Source of the DNA: JAMLIN01 sp041676645
GTDB taxonomy: Bacteria; Pseudomonadota; Gammaproteobacteria; Burkholderiales; Burkholderiaceae_E
Reading direction: 5' to 3'
DNA: 15,791 nt
Assembly (NCBI GenBank): GCA_041676645.1
Contig: JBAYRO010000076.1
Coordinates: 1 to 15,791, forward strand
How positions within the stretch are numbered: position 1 is the first letter of the stretch; each line of letters starts with the position of its first letter. The notes below the pieces were generated by a model that saw nothing but the letters and a program-made list of their open reading frames with translations, was not told where the DNA came from and ran no database searches. Positions 7,496 through 13,748 of the stretch are shown one piece after another. Both the position numbers and the translations under genes were made by a program.

Positions 7496-8821
7496 TCAGG
7501 CCGAGGTGGTGTCCGTGAACAGCGGATCGGTTCGCTCGACGAAGGATTCCACCGCCTTCACAAGTTGCTCGCATTCGGCATCGCCGATCGGCAGCGACAG
7601 ATTGATCATTCCGCGCCGCGCCAGCCAGATGCCCTGTTCGAGCATGTCGAAGAAGAAGAGGTCGCGCAGGGTAGCGTTGCCGGCCAGGAGGTCGCGCGCC
7701 TGGCGTATCGGGCCCGCCTGCATGTGGACGTTCATCATCGAACCGAGGCCGGTGAACTGCATCGGGAACCGGGCAACGCCCGCGACTTCGTTCAGGCGCG
7801 TGCGCAAGGCGTCGCCGCGCGCGTTGAGTGCCGCCGCAGCCTCGGCGGTGTAGACGTCGCGCAGCCCGACCACGCCGGCAGCCATCGTGAACACGTTGTT
7901 GTTGAAGGTACCCGCATGGCCGAAGGAATCGGGCCGGCGCGGATCGAAACGCGCCATCAGGTCGGCGCGCCCGCCGAATGCGCCGAAGCTGAAACCCCCG
8001 CCAATGTACTTGCCCAGCGTGGTCAGGTCGGGCGTCACACCGCGCAGCGCCTGCAGGCCGCCGGGCGACAGCCGCGAAGTCATCACCTCGTCGAAGATGA
8101 GCAGGGCCCCATTCGCAGTGGTCCATTCGCGCAGCATCCGCAGGAACTCCGGTTCGGCGGGGATGCAGCCCGCCGAACCCTGCATCGGCTCGAGGATGAC
8201 GCTACCGATCTCGGCGGCATGCCCATCGAGCAGCGCGCGCGTCCCCTCGATATCGTTGTACGGCGCCTTGATGAAATCGAAGGGCGCCTCCATGGCGCTG
8301 CGCGTGAGGCCAAAGGTGAAGACGCCACCGTGGTAACCGCCTTCGAAGACGACGACCTTGTCCCTGCCCGTGACGGCGCGCGCTGTCGAGATGGCGAACA
8401 GGTTGGCCTCGGTCCCCGAGTTGGCGAAGCGGACCAGTTCGATCGAGGCGAAGCGCTTGCAGATGAGGCGGGCAAGCTCCTCCTCGTGGCGAATGTGCCC
8501 GCCCATCACCCAGCCCTTGTCGAGGGCCTCGAGGATGGCCTGGCGCAACGCCGGGTTTGAATGTCCGTAGAGACCGGCCGTGTATTCGCCGAGGAAGTCG
8601 ATGTAGCTCCGACCGTCGAGCGAGGTCAGCGTCGCGCCCTGCGCCTCGACCAGGGTGAGCGGGAAGGGTTCGCTGAAGAGCGAAGTCCGGGTATTGCCGC
8701 CGGGAAGTACCTCGGCGGCCTTGCGGTGCTGTTCCTCGCTGCGCGGATTGGCCGCGACGTAGCGAGCCCGGGCGGTCTCAAGCGCTTCGGCGATGGCCTG
8801 GTCCTGCATTTCGGTCGGCAT
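7496..8821 (-). CDS. Class III aminotransferase, glutamate-1-semialdehyde aminomutase-like
   Basis: A 441-residue class III PLP enzyme of the glutamate-1-semialdehyde aminomutase-like branch. AEVLPGGNTRTS near residue 37 is typical of that branch, followed by LTSLDGRSYIDFLGEYTAGLYGH, the phosphate-site NSGTEAN (134-140), GGYHGG (161-166), IFDEVMTSR (D244) and the PLP lysine in TLGKYIGGGFSFGAFGG (K271). It differs strongly from the downstream aminotransferase, so the two are not a recent duplication. Genuine HemL is a housekeeping tetrapyrrole enzyme. The placement behind an RpiR regulator and beside another aminotransferase argues for a catabolic role, though a true aminomutase cannot be excluded by reading alone. 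AGGGAGA serves as SD for the ATG. The gap from the regulator stop is 19 bases. Confidence 0.92.
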   Translation of the reverse strand: MPTEMQDQAIAEALETARARYVAANPRSEEQHRKAAEVLPGGNTRTSLFSEPFPLTLVEAQGATLTSLDGRSYIDFLGEYTAGLYGHSNPALRQAILEALDKGWVMGGHIRHEEELARLICKRFASIELVRFANSGTEANLFAISTARAVTGRDKVVVFEGGYHGGVFTFGLTRSAMEAPFDFIKAPYNDIEGTRALLDGHAAEIGSVILEPMQGSAGCIPAEPEFLRMLREWTTANGALLIFDEVMTSRLSPGGLQALRGVTPDLTTLGKYIGGGFSFGAFGGRADLMARFDPRRPDSFGHAGTFNNNVFTMAAGVVGLRDVYTAEAAAALNARGDALRTRLNEVAGVARFPMQFTGLGSMMNVHMQAGPIRQARDLLAGNATLRDLFFFDMLEQGIWLARRGMINLSLPIGDAECEQLVKAVESFVERTDPLFTDTTSA

Positions 8822-8840
8822 TGTGTCTCCCTTGCGTTGT

Positions 8841-9758
8841 TCAGCTGATCTCGATGTCGAGGGCCTTGTTGATCAGCTCGCGGCGCTGCGTACGGGCCGT
8901 CGCCGCCGGGCCGAGCAGGCGCGCCACCGCGACCAGCAGCGCTTCGACGGCGTACATCTGCGCCAGCATCGAGTCGAAGTAGAAGGGCTGCTCGACGCGC
9001 AGCGTCATGCCGCCGTCGGCCTCGGTATCGATCGGAGAACCGGCGTCGGTGATCGCCAGTACCGGGACACCCGCTTCGCGCGCGACATCGACCAGCCCGA
9101 TCACCGTGCGGGTGTAGGGCCGGAACGCGATCGCCACCAGCAGGTCCTGCTTCCCCATGGCGGAAACTTCGCCAGCCAGCGAGGAGCCCGGGGCACCGAT
9201 GATCGTCACCCCGTCGCGCAGGATCTCGAGATAGCTGCCGAAGAAGTGGCTCAGTGCGTAGGTGCCGGCGCGCAGACCGAAGACATGGACATGTCGCGCG
9301 GCAAGCACCCGCCTGGCTGCCTGCTCGATAACCTCATCGTTGAGCGCATGGGCCACGGCAAGCACCTTCCGGCACTCTGTTTCCGCCAGCTGCCGCAGCC
9401 GGATCGAACCCTCGCCCATCGCGGTGCCGGAAACGAGTTCGCGAACCCGCGTGCTGTAGAAGGGCTGGGTGGCGCTGACATGCTGGCGAAACACATCCTG
9501 CAGCTCGCCGAAGCCGCTGAAACCCAGGCGCTTGCCCAGGCGCGTCAGGGTCGACGGATCCACGCCATTGTGGGCCGCGAGCTCGGAGATGCTCTGCACG
9601 GCGACCTGCCCGGGGCGAGACAGCATGTCGACCAGTACCGCAAGCGTGCGCTCGCCCATGCCCTGGCGTCCCTTGAGCGCGCGCGCGCGCTCGACGCAGC
9701 GATGCAGGTCGTCGAGGCTTTGCGGCGGGTTCGCAAGGATGGCACCGGGCGGACTCAT
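8841..9758 (-). CDS. MurR/RpiR family transcriptional regulator
   Basis: A 305-residue regulator with an N-terminal HTH_6-type helix-turn-helix (about residues 35-90; core SISELAAHNGVDPSTLTRLG) and a C-terminal SIS domain (about 130-270; AARRVLAARHVHVFGLRAG and later AMGKQDLLVAIAF). SIS domains in this family sense phosphosugars or related small molecules and change DNA binding. It is the first gene of a tight minus-strand block (19 then 26 bases between genes) with two aminotransferases, so it most likely controls its own operon. No SD precedes the ATG at 9758; a plausible sigma70 promoter instead puts the transcript start at or very near the ATG, suggesting a leaderless mRNA. A palindrome just upstream is a candidate operator. 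Confidence 0.93.
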   Translation of the reverse strand: MSPPGAILANPPQSLDDLHRCVERARALKGRQGMGERTLAVLVDMLSRPGQVAVQSISELAAHNGVDPSTLTRLGKRLGFSGFGELQDVFRQHVSATQPFYSTRVRELVSGTAMGEGSIRLRQLAETECRKVLAVAHALNDEVIEQAARRVLAARHVHVFGLRAGTYALSHFFGSYLEILRDGVTIIGAPGSSLAGEVSAMGKQDLLVAIAFRPYTRTVIGLVDVAREAGVPVLAITDAGSPIDTEADGGMTLRVEQPFYFDSMLAQMYAVEALLVAVARLLGPAATARTQRRELINKALDIEIS

Positions 9759-9766
9759 GACGCAAA

Positions 9767-9796
9767 ATTAGCATGCATGGAAATATTTGCACGCAA
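9767..9796 (-). promoter_or_regulatory. Candidate sigma70 promoter of the RpiR-aminotransferase operon
   Basis: On the minus strand, TTGCGT (9796-9791) resembles a -35 box and GCTAAT (9772-9767) a -10 box, separated by 18 bases. An upstream TG also suggests an extended -10. The expected transcription start, about seven bases further, falls at 9758-9760, on or beside the ATG of the regulator, and no SD is present. The surrounding 40 bases are AT-rich compared with the flanks. The match is by eye only. Confidence 0.4.
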
Positions 9797-9798
9797 AT
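9785..9798. promoter_or_regulatory. Palindrome, candidate RpiR operator
   Basis: ATTTGC-AC-GCAAAT is a perfect 14-base palindrome overlapping the proposed -35 box of the regulator. It is joined by AAATATTT (9781-9788), another perfect palindrome. A site covering the -35 is where an autoregulating repressor would bind. RpiR operators vary between members, so the link is inferred from position. Confidence 0.35.
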
Positions 9799-9859
9799 TC
9801 TATTGCGCGCTGCGACATGAATCCGGGCTGGCGGTCTCCCGGCAAGGCCGACTGCAAGC

Positions 9860-10855
9860 TCAGGCCGGTGCGACGACGCCCGGAGCGCCAGTCAGGCAAG
9901 CCATCCCGACGAGGGTCGCCTCGATCGCTTCCTCCAGCGGGGTATGGGGTTCCTCCCCCAGCACCGCGAGCAGCCGGGAGTTGTCCAGGCGCAGCGGCTC
10001 ATGCCAGAAGCGTCGAACTTCACCCATCTCGCGCATGGTTTCGTTGAACGGCGCGAGCAGGGGCACCGCCCACCACGGAAAGGCGCCGATGCCGGGCTCG
10101 CGTCCGGTGCGACGCGTGACGACCCGGCGGAGGGCCGCCACCATCGCCCGGCCATCCTGATCCCAGTGGCCGGCCATGTGGAAGCGGGCGAAAGGCTCGA
10201 ATTCATCGACGCGATGCAGCAGGCGCACCATGGTGCATGCGACATCGGGCAGGTAACCCCATTGGTGGCCGACGCCGACCCGGCCGGGATACCGGATGCG
10301 GTGCACCGGCCGGCCGGGCCTGAGCATCGCCTGCGAGAACCAGCTGCTCGCGACCGTTGGCCCGAAGTAATCGCCCGCTCTGACGATCAGTGCGCGCCCG
10401 CGCCCCGATTCGGCGAAATCACGCAGCCGTGCCTCCATCTCGACCCGGACGGCACCCTTCGATCCGGCGGGATGCTTGGGTGCATCCTCGCCGGCCGGCA
10501 GCGGCACATCCCGCCCGTAGTTGTAGATCGTGCCAGGCAACAGGACGATCGCCCTTTCCGCAGCGGCCGCCGCCAGGGTGTTGTCGAGCATCGGCAGCAC
10601 CAGTTCGGTCCAGCGCCGATAGCCCGGCGGATTGACCGCATGGGCGATCACCGCGCAGCCCCGGGCCGCCGCCGCGACCGCCGACCGGTCGAGCGCATCG
10701 CCGACGATCCAGTCGATGCCGTCACGCTGGCCGGGCCGCACGGTACGGCTCAGCCCCCGCACCGACCAGCCGCGCTCACGCAACTGTCGGGCCAGTTCCC
10801 CGCCGATGCCGCCGCTGGCACCGAGCACCAGCGCCATCCGAAGTTCCTTTGCCAT
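9860..10855 (-). CDS. NAD(P)-dependent epimerase/dehydratase-like protein (atypical extended SDR)
   Basis: A 331-residue Rossmann-fold protein. The dinucleotide-binding loop LVLGASGGIGGELA (GxxGxxG at residues 12-18) opens it, followed by the acidic WIVGDALDR and AHAVNPPGY. PGTIYNYG (111-114) marks the active-site region, but the usual Tyr-x3-Lys catalytic pair is not visible; the place where it would be expected reads KGAVRVEMEARL (133-144). This suggests a non-standard oxidoreductase, or an atypical SDR that binds the cofactor without classical catalysis. The C-terminal half, with WGYLPDVACTMVRLLH, fits a substrate-binding lobe. A GGGGAG SD precedes the ATG. It is divergent from the LysR gene, the usual arrangement for a regulator and its target. 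Its 3' end faces the RpiR promoter region 101 bases away. Confidence 0.85.
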   Translation of the reverse strand: MAKELRMALVLGASGGIGGELARQLRERGWSVRGLSRTVRPGQRDGIDWIVGDALDRSAVAAAARGCAVIAHAVNPPGYRRWTELVLPMLDNTLAAAAAERAIVLLPGTIYNYGRDVPLPAGEDAPKHPAGSKGAVRVEMEARLRDFAESGRGRALIVRAGDYFGPTVASSWFSQAMLRPGRPVHRIRYPGRVGVGHQWGYLPDVACTMVRLLHRVDEFEPFARFHMAGHWDQDGRAMVAALRRVVTRRTGREPGIGAFPWWAVPLLAPFNETMREMGEVRRFWHEPLRLDNSRLLAVLGEEPHTPLEEAIEATLVGMACLTGAPGVVAPA

Positions 10856-10909
10856 GCCTGCTCCCCTTCGAGCGATTTCGATGAGGGCGAGTCTGGCTGG
10901 AGACAGCTA

Positions 10910-10922
10910 GCAATAAAATTGC
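10910..10922. promoter_or_regulatory. Palindrome, candidate LysR-binding site
   Basis: GCAAT-AAA-ATTGC is a perfect inverted repeat of five-base arms lying between the divergent SDR and LysR genes and overlapping the proposed -35 box of the LysR gene. LysR regulators usually bind interrupted palindromes in exactly such shared intergenic regions and repress themselves from there. The repeat is seen; the role is inferred. Confidence 0.35.
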
Positions 10923-10946
10923 CGAAAATGATGGATCAGCTATACA
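10919..10946 (+). promoter_or_regulatory. Candidate sigma70 promoter of the LysR gene
   Basis: TTGCCG (10919-10924) and TATACA (10941-10946) are separated by 16 bases. The expected start, six to eight bases after the -10 box, falls at about 10952-10954, on the ATG of the LysR gene, and no SD lies in front of that ATG. This predicts a leaderless or nearly leaderless mRNA. Confidence 0.5.
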
Positions 10947-10953
10947 TTCATGC

Positions 10954-11889
10954 ATGGGCAATCCGGTCGACTGGACTTTGTACCGAACCTTCCTCGGCGT
11001 CCTCCAGGAAGGTTCGCTGTCGGGCGCGGCGCGAACCCTGGGCATCGCCCAGCCAACCGCGGGCCGACATGTCGCCGCGCTCGAGCAGGCCCTGCGGGTG
11101 GCCTTGTTCACCCGCTCACCGACCGGGCTGCAGCCCACCGACGCGGCTCTTGCACTCCAGCCGCTCGCCAAGGCCATGGCCGATACCGCGACTTCGATCG
11201 AGCGCGCGGCGGCCGCCCAGGGTGAAGGCGACGCAGTCCGCGGCGTACTGCGGATCACCGCCAGCGACGTGATCGGTGTCGAAGTGCTGCCGCCAGTCCT
11301 CGCCGGCCTGCGCGATCGCTATCCGGCGCTCGCGATCGAACTGGCACTGACCGACCGGGTCGAGGATCTCCTGCACGGCGAAGCCGACATCGCGATCCGG
11401 ATGATCCGGCCCGACCAGGACCGGCTGATCGCACGCCACATCGGCAGTGTCGAACTCGGCATGTACGCGAGCCAGGACTACATCGCGCGCCACGGCGTGC
11501 CCGGCGACGTACAAGCCCTGCTCGCCCGGTCCCTGGTCGGATTCGATCGGGAGACACCCTACCTGCGCGACACGGCCCGGCGCCTCGGCAGCGTTGGACG
11601 CGAGAATTTCGCACTGCGCTGCGACAGCAACGCCGCACAACTCGCGCTGATCCGGGCCGGTGCCGGTATCGGCATGTGCCAGGTTGCGCTCGCCGGACGC
11701 GGCGAACCGTTGGTGCGCCTGCTGCCCGAGGCGTTCTCGCTGTGGCTCGAAGTCTGGCTGACGATGCATGAGGATCTGCGTAACAGCCCGCGCTGCCGGA
11801 TCGGGTTCGATGCGCTTGCGCAGGCACTGGCGCAGCATGTCGGCTCGACCCACGTACCAGCCAGAGCAAAATCCACCAATCAGACGTGA
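10954..11889 (+). CDS. LysR family transcriptional regulator
   Basis: A 311-residue LysR-type regulator. The winged helix-turn-helix is at residues 8-65: WTLYRTFLGVLQEGSLSGAA, then RTLGIAQPTAGRHVAALEQAL, then FTRSPTGLQPT. The effector domain (about 95-295) follows, with LRITASDVIGVEVLPPVLAGL and the GEADIAIRM segment typical of the family. It is divergent from the SDR gene by 98 bases, so that gene is the most likely target. The first in-frame ATG is at 10954 and no SD precedes it, whereas a good promoter sits just upstream; this supports translation from a leaderless transcript. The final 15 residues (HVPARAKSTNQT end) look like an unstructured tail. Confidence 0.95.
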   Translation: MGNPVDWTLYRTFLGVLQEGSLSGAARTLGIAQPTAGRHVAALEQALRVALFTRSPTGLQPTDAALALQPLAKAMADTATSIERAAAAQGEGDAVRGVLRITASDVIGVEVLPPVLAGLRDRYPALAIELALTDRVEDLLHGEADIAIRMIRPDQDRLIARHIGSVELGMYASQDYIARHGVPGDVQALLARSLVGFDRETPYLRDTARRLGSVGRENFALRCDSNAAQLALIRAGAGIGMCQVALAGRGEPLVRLLPEAFSLWLEVWLTMHEDLRNSPRCRIGFDALAQALAQHVGSTHVPARAKSTNQT

Positions 11890-12079
11890 GTACCCGCTTC
11901 TTCGATTCGCGTTGAACCCCTGCGAAGATCCGCAGATGAGCCCCGACGCGGACCAAAGCGTCACCGGGAATTCACGAGCCGATCGACGGACGACAAGGTA
12001 GACTCGACTCGCAACACCATGCCGTCATGCCCGACACCACGACGGGTGTGTCGATTCCGTAATCTCCAGGAGAAAGACC
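11890..12079. other. Longest intergenic stretch, two weak stem-loops
   Basis: The 190 bases between the LysR stop and the DUF3597 start code for nothing I can support. Two small five-base stems are present: CTGCG/CGCAG at 11920-11935 and GACGC/GCGTC at 11945-11962. Neither is followed by a T-run, so they are at most weak transcript ends. A short CGACAC/GTGTCG repeat sits at 12032-12053. I found no convincing promoter for the DUF3597 gene by eye, although one must lie here or upstream. Confidence 0.35.
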
Positions 12080-12499
12080 ATGGGTTTCTTCAGCAAGATC
12101 CTCGACAAGCTCGGTATTGGTAGCGCCCAGGCCGCCGAAGCCCCCGACCAGGCGGCAGCGCCGGCTGCCGGGGCAGCGCCGGGCGCCGACGCCGCACCCG
12201 CATCCGCGCCGGCAGCGGCGCAGCCGCAGGCCATTCCGGTGGTCGACGTCGTCGCCCAGCTCGAGCAGCGCGCGGCGGCCAATCCGCAGAAGCTCAACTG
12301 GCGCACCTCCATCGTCGACCTGCTCAAGCTGCTCGACATCGACAGCAGCCTCGCGGCGCGCAAGGAACTCGCCACCGAACTCGGCTGCCCGGCCAACCTG
12401 ATGTCCGATTCGGCGCAGATGAACATGTGGCTGCACAAGAAGGTGCTCGAGCGCATCGCCGCCAACGGCGGCAACATTCCCGCCGACCTGCTGGACTGA
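12080..12499 (+). CDS. DUF3597 domain-containing protein
   Basis: A 139-residue protein. A short amphipathic start (MGFFSKILDKLGIGSA) is followed by about 30 residues of Ala/Pro-rich low-complexity linker (roughly 17-50), then the DUF3597 domain: VVDVVAQLEQRAAANPQKLN, WRTSIVDLLKLLDIDSSLAARKEL, NMWLHKKVLERIAANGG and the closing IPADLLD. The domain is small, helical and conserved in proteobacteria; its role is unknown. The start is supported by an AGGAGA SD. The neighbour 43 bases downstream is a DUF937 protein, also with a low-complexity linker, so the two probably share a transcript. No signal peptide or membrane segment is evident. Confidence 0.9.
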   Translation: MGFFSKILDKLGIGSAQAAEAPDQAAAPAAGAAPGADAAPASAPAAAQPQAIPVVDVVAQLEQRAAANPQKLNWRTSIVDLLKLLDIDSSLAARKELATELGCPANLMSDSAQMNMWLHKKVLERIAANGGNIPADLLD

Positions 12500-12509
12500 G
12501 CAGCGCTTC

Positions 12510-12524
12510 GCGGGCGAGTCCCGC
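12510..12524 (+). promoter_or_regulatory. Small intercistronic stem-loop
   Basis: GCGGG (12510-12514) and CCCGC (12520-12524) form a five-base GC stem around CGAGT between the DUF3597 stop and the DUF937 SD (GGGAGAAG). With no T-run it is not a terminator; it might limit coupling between the two genes. Short GC-rich stems arise often by chance in this genome. Confidence 0.2.
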
Positions 12525-12542
12525 CAACCTGGGAGAAGACAC

Positions 12543-13178
12543 ATGCAGCTCACCGATCTCCTCGCCCAGCTGGGCGGGCTCGACAAGATGTCGCGCGAAC
12601 TCGGCGTCGACCAGCGCCAGGCCGCCTCCGGAGCGGATGCCCTGCTGCCCGCGATCCTCGGCGGCTTCAAGAAGCAGGCCCAGGCTCAGCCCGGCGGGGC
12701 CAGCGGCCTCGAAGGGCTGCTCGGCCAGCTCGGCGGCGGCTCCCTGCTCGATGATGTCCTGGCGCCGCAGCCGACCCATGTCGAGAAAGGCAACGACGTC
12801 CTCGGCCGGATCTTCGGCTCGAAGGACGTCAGCCGGGCGGTCGCCGACAACGCGGCTTCAACCTCGGGGCTCGATCCGGCGCTGCTGAAGAAGATGCTGC
12901 CGATGCTCGCCATGCTGGTCGCCGGCTTCATGGCCAAGCAGGGCTCATCCGGCCAGGCCCAGGCTGCGCCGGGCGGCGGCGGCCTGGGCGACCTACTCGG
13001 GGGAAGCGGAGGCGGAGGCGGCGGCCTCGGGGGCCTGCTGGGCGGCATGCTCGGCGGCGGTGGCGGTGCCACCGGCGGCGGCGGGCTCGGCGGCCTGGCC
13101 TCGATGCTCGATCTCGACGGCAACGGCAATCCGCTGGACGACATCCTGCGGATGGCCGGCAAGACGCTGCGCCGCTGA
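12543..13178 (+). CDS. DUF937 (YidB-like) domain-containing protein
   Basis: A 211-residue protein of the DUF937 family. The N-terminal helical part contains LGVDQRQAASGADALLPAIL, the family's usual opening. A second conserved block at about 80-133 holds VEKGNDVLGRIFGSKDVS and the hydrophobic LLKKMLPMLAMLVAGFMAKQ. A strongly Gly-rich, low-complexity stretch fills residues 143-185. The C-terminus has MLDLDGNGNPLDDIL, which resembles an EF-hand or dockerin calcium loop (D190, D192, N194, with D199-D200) but lacks the usual position-12 Glu. Function of the family is unknown. A GGGAGAAG SD precedes the ATG. The stop is 13 bases from the stop of the convergent SnoaL-like gene. Gly codon runs make the DNA highly repetitive here. 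Confidence 0.88.
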   Translation: MQLTDLLAQLGGLDKMSRELGVDQRQAASGADALLPAILGGFKKQAQAQPGGASGLEGLLGQLGGGSLLDDVLAPQPTHVEKGNDVLGRIFGSKDVSRAVADNAASTSGLDPALLKKMLPMLAMLVAGFMAKQGSSGQAQAAPGGGGLGDLLGGSGGGGGGLGGLLGGMLGGGGGATGGGGLGGLASMLDLDGNGNPLDDILRMAGKTLRR

Positions 13179-13191
13179 GGCAGCGCGGGGT

Positions 13192-13695
13192 TCAGCCGCG
13201 CGGGCTGCGCGGCGGCCGGGCAAGATAGGCCTGGGTCGCGGGCCGATCGCGCAGCCTCTCGGTCCAGCGCCGGAACACCTTGTCCATCCACGCCGGCTCG
13301 ACACCGAGCTGGTGCATCGCCACGCCACCGTTCACCGACTCGTGGTACTCGGCGATGAGGCCATCGCGCAGCACGAAGCGGCTCATGCCGTCGATCACCA
13401 CGAAACGGCCCTGGAACTGCTCGATGGTCGACGAGAAACTCGACAGCGACCAGGCGTAGGCGATGTCGCCGTTGCAGACCGGATCGAACATCTCCCAGCG
13501 ATAGTCCTCACCGGCGTCGCGGTGGAACAGGTTCGACATCATGTGGGCAATGTCGGCGCGGCCGGTATGGGCGCCGTAGATGTAGTCGTGGTAGATGCCG
13601 TCCTCGGTGAAACAGCGCGAGAAGCGCTCGCCGTCGCCAGCCTCGGCCGCCGAGCTGAACTCGGCGAGCAGCTGGACGAAGTCGTCCTGGGTCAT
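13192..13695 (-). CDS. SnoaL/NTF2-like family protein
   Basis: A 167-residue single-domain protein of the NTF2/SnoaL superfamily. It begins with the typical helix FVQLLAEFSSAAEAGDGERFSRCFTEDGIYHDYIYG, continues through ADIAHMMSNLFHRDAGEDYRWEMFDPVCNGDIAYAWS, then strands with RFVVIDGMSRFVLRDGLIAEYHES. The cone-shaped fold binds small hydrophobic ligands; members act as isomerases, cyclases, hydrolases or binding proteins, and I cannot tell which applies here. I chose the ATG at 13695 because AGGAG sits seven bases upstream and the domain starts there; the longer frame to 14058 runs into the upstream gene. It follows the phospholipase D-like gene on the same strand after 53 bases, which suggests but does not prove co-transcription. 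Confidence 0.85.
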   Translation of the reverse strand: MTQDDFVQLLAEFSSAAEAGDGERFSRCFTEDGIYHDYIYGAHTGRADIAHMMSNLFHRDAGEDYRWEMFDPVCNGDIAYAWSLSSFSSTIEQFQGRFVVIDGMSRFVLRDGLIAEYHESVNGGVAMHQLGVEPAWMDKVFRRWTERLRDRPATQAYLARPPRSPRG

Positions 13696-13748
13696 GTCGG
13701 GCTCCTGCCTGGGTGGAACGGGATAGGATCGCACAGGGATCGCCGCAA

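Noticed and set aside
7470..8126. Upstream extension of the last aminotransferase to a 674-residue frame
   Set aside because: The extension overlaps the other aminotransferase in a different frame; a strong SD marks the internal ATG at 7469.
6486..11272. Long plus-strand open frames opposite the aminotransferases, RpiR and SDR genes
   Set aside because: Composition is His/Arg/Gly-rich without domains; the minus-strand proteins have complete catalytic or DNA-binding motifs.
12975..13095. GGC-rich repeats and small stem-loops inside the DUF937 gene
   Set aside because: They follow from runs of glycine codons in the low-complexity linker and need no separate explanation.
13173..13185. CGCTG/CAGCG stem at the DUF937 stop as a terminator
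   Set aside because: Only five base pairs with a three-base loop and no T-run on either strand.
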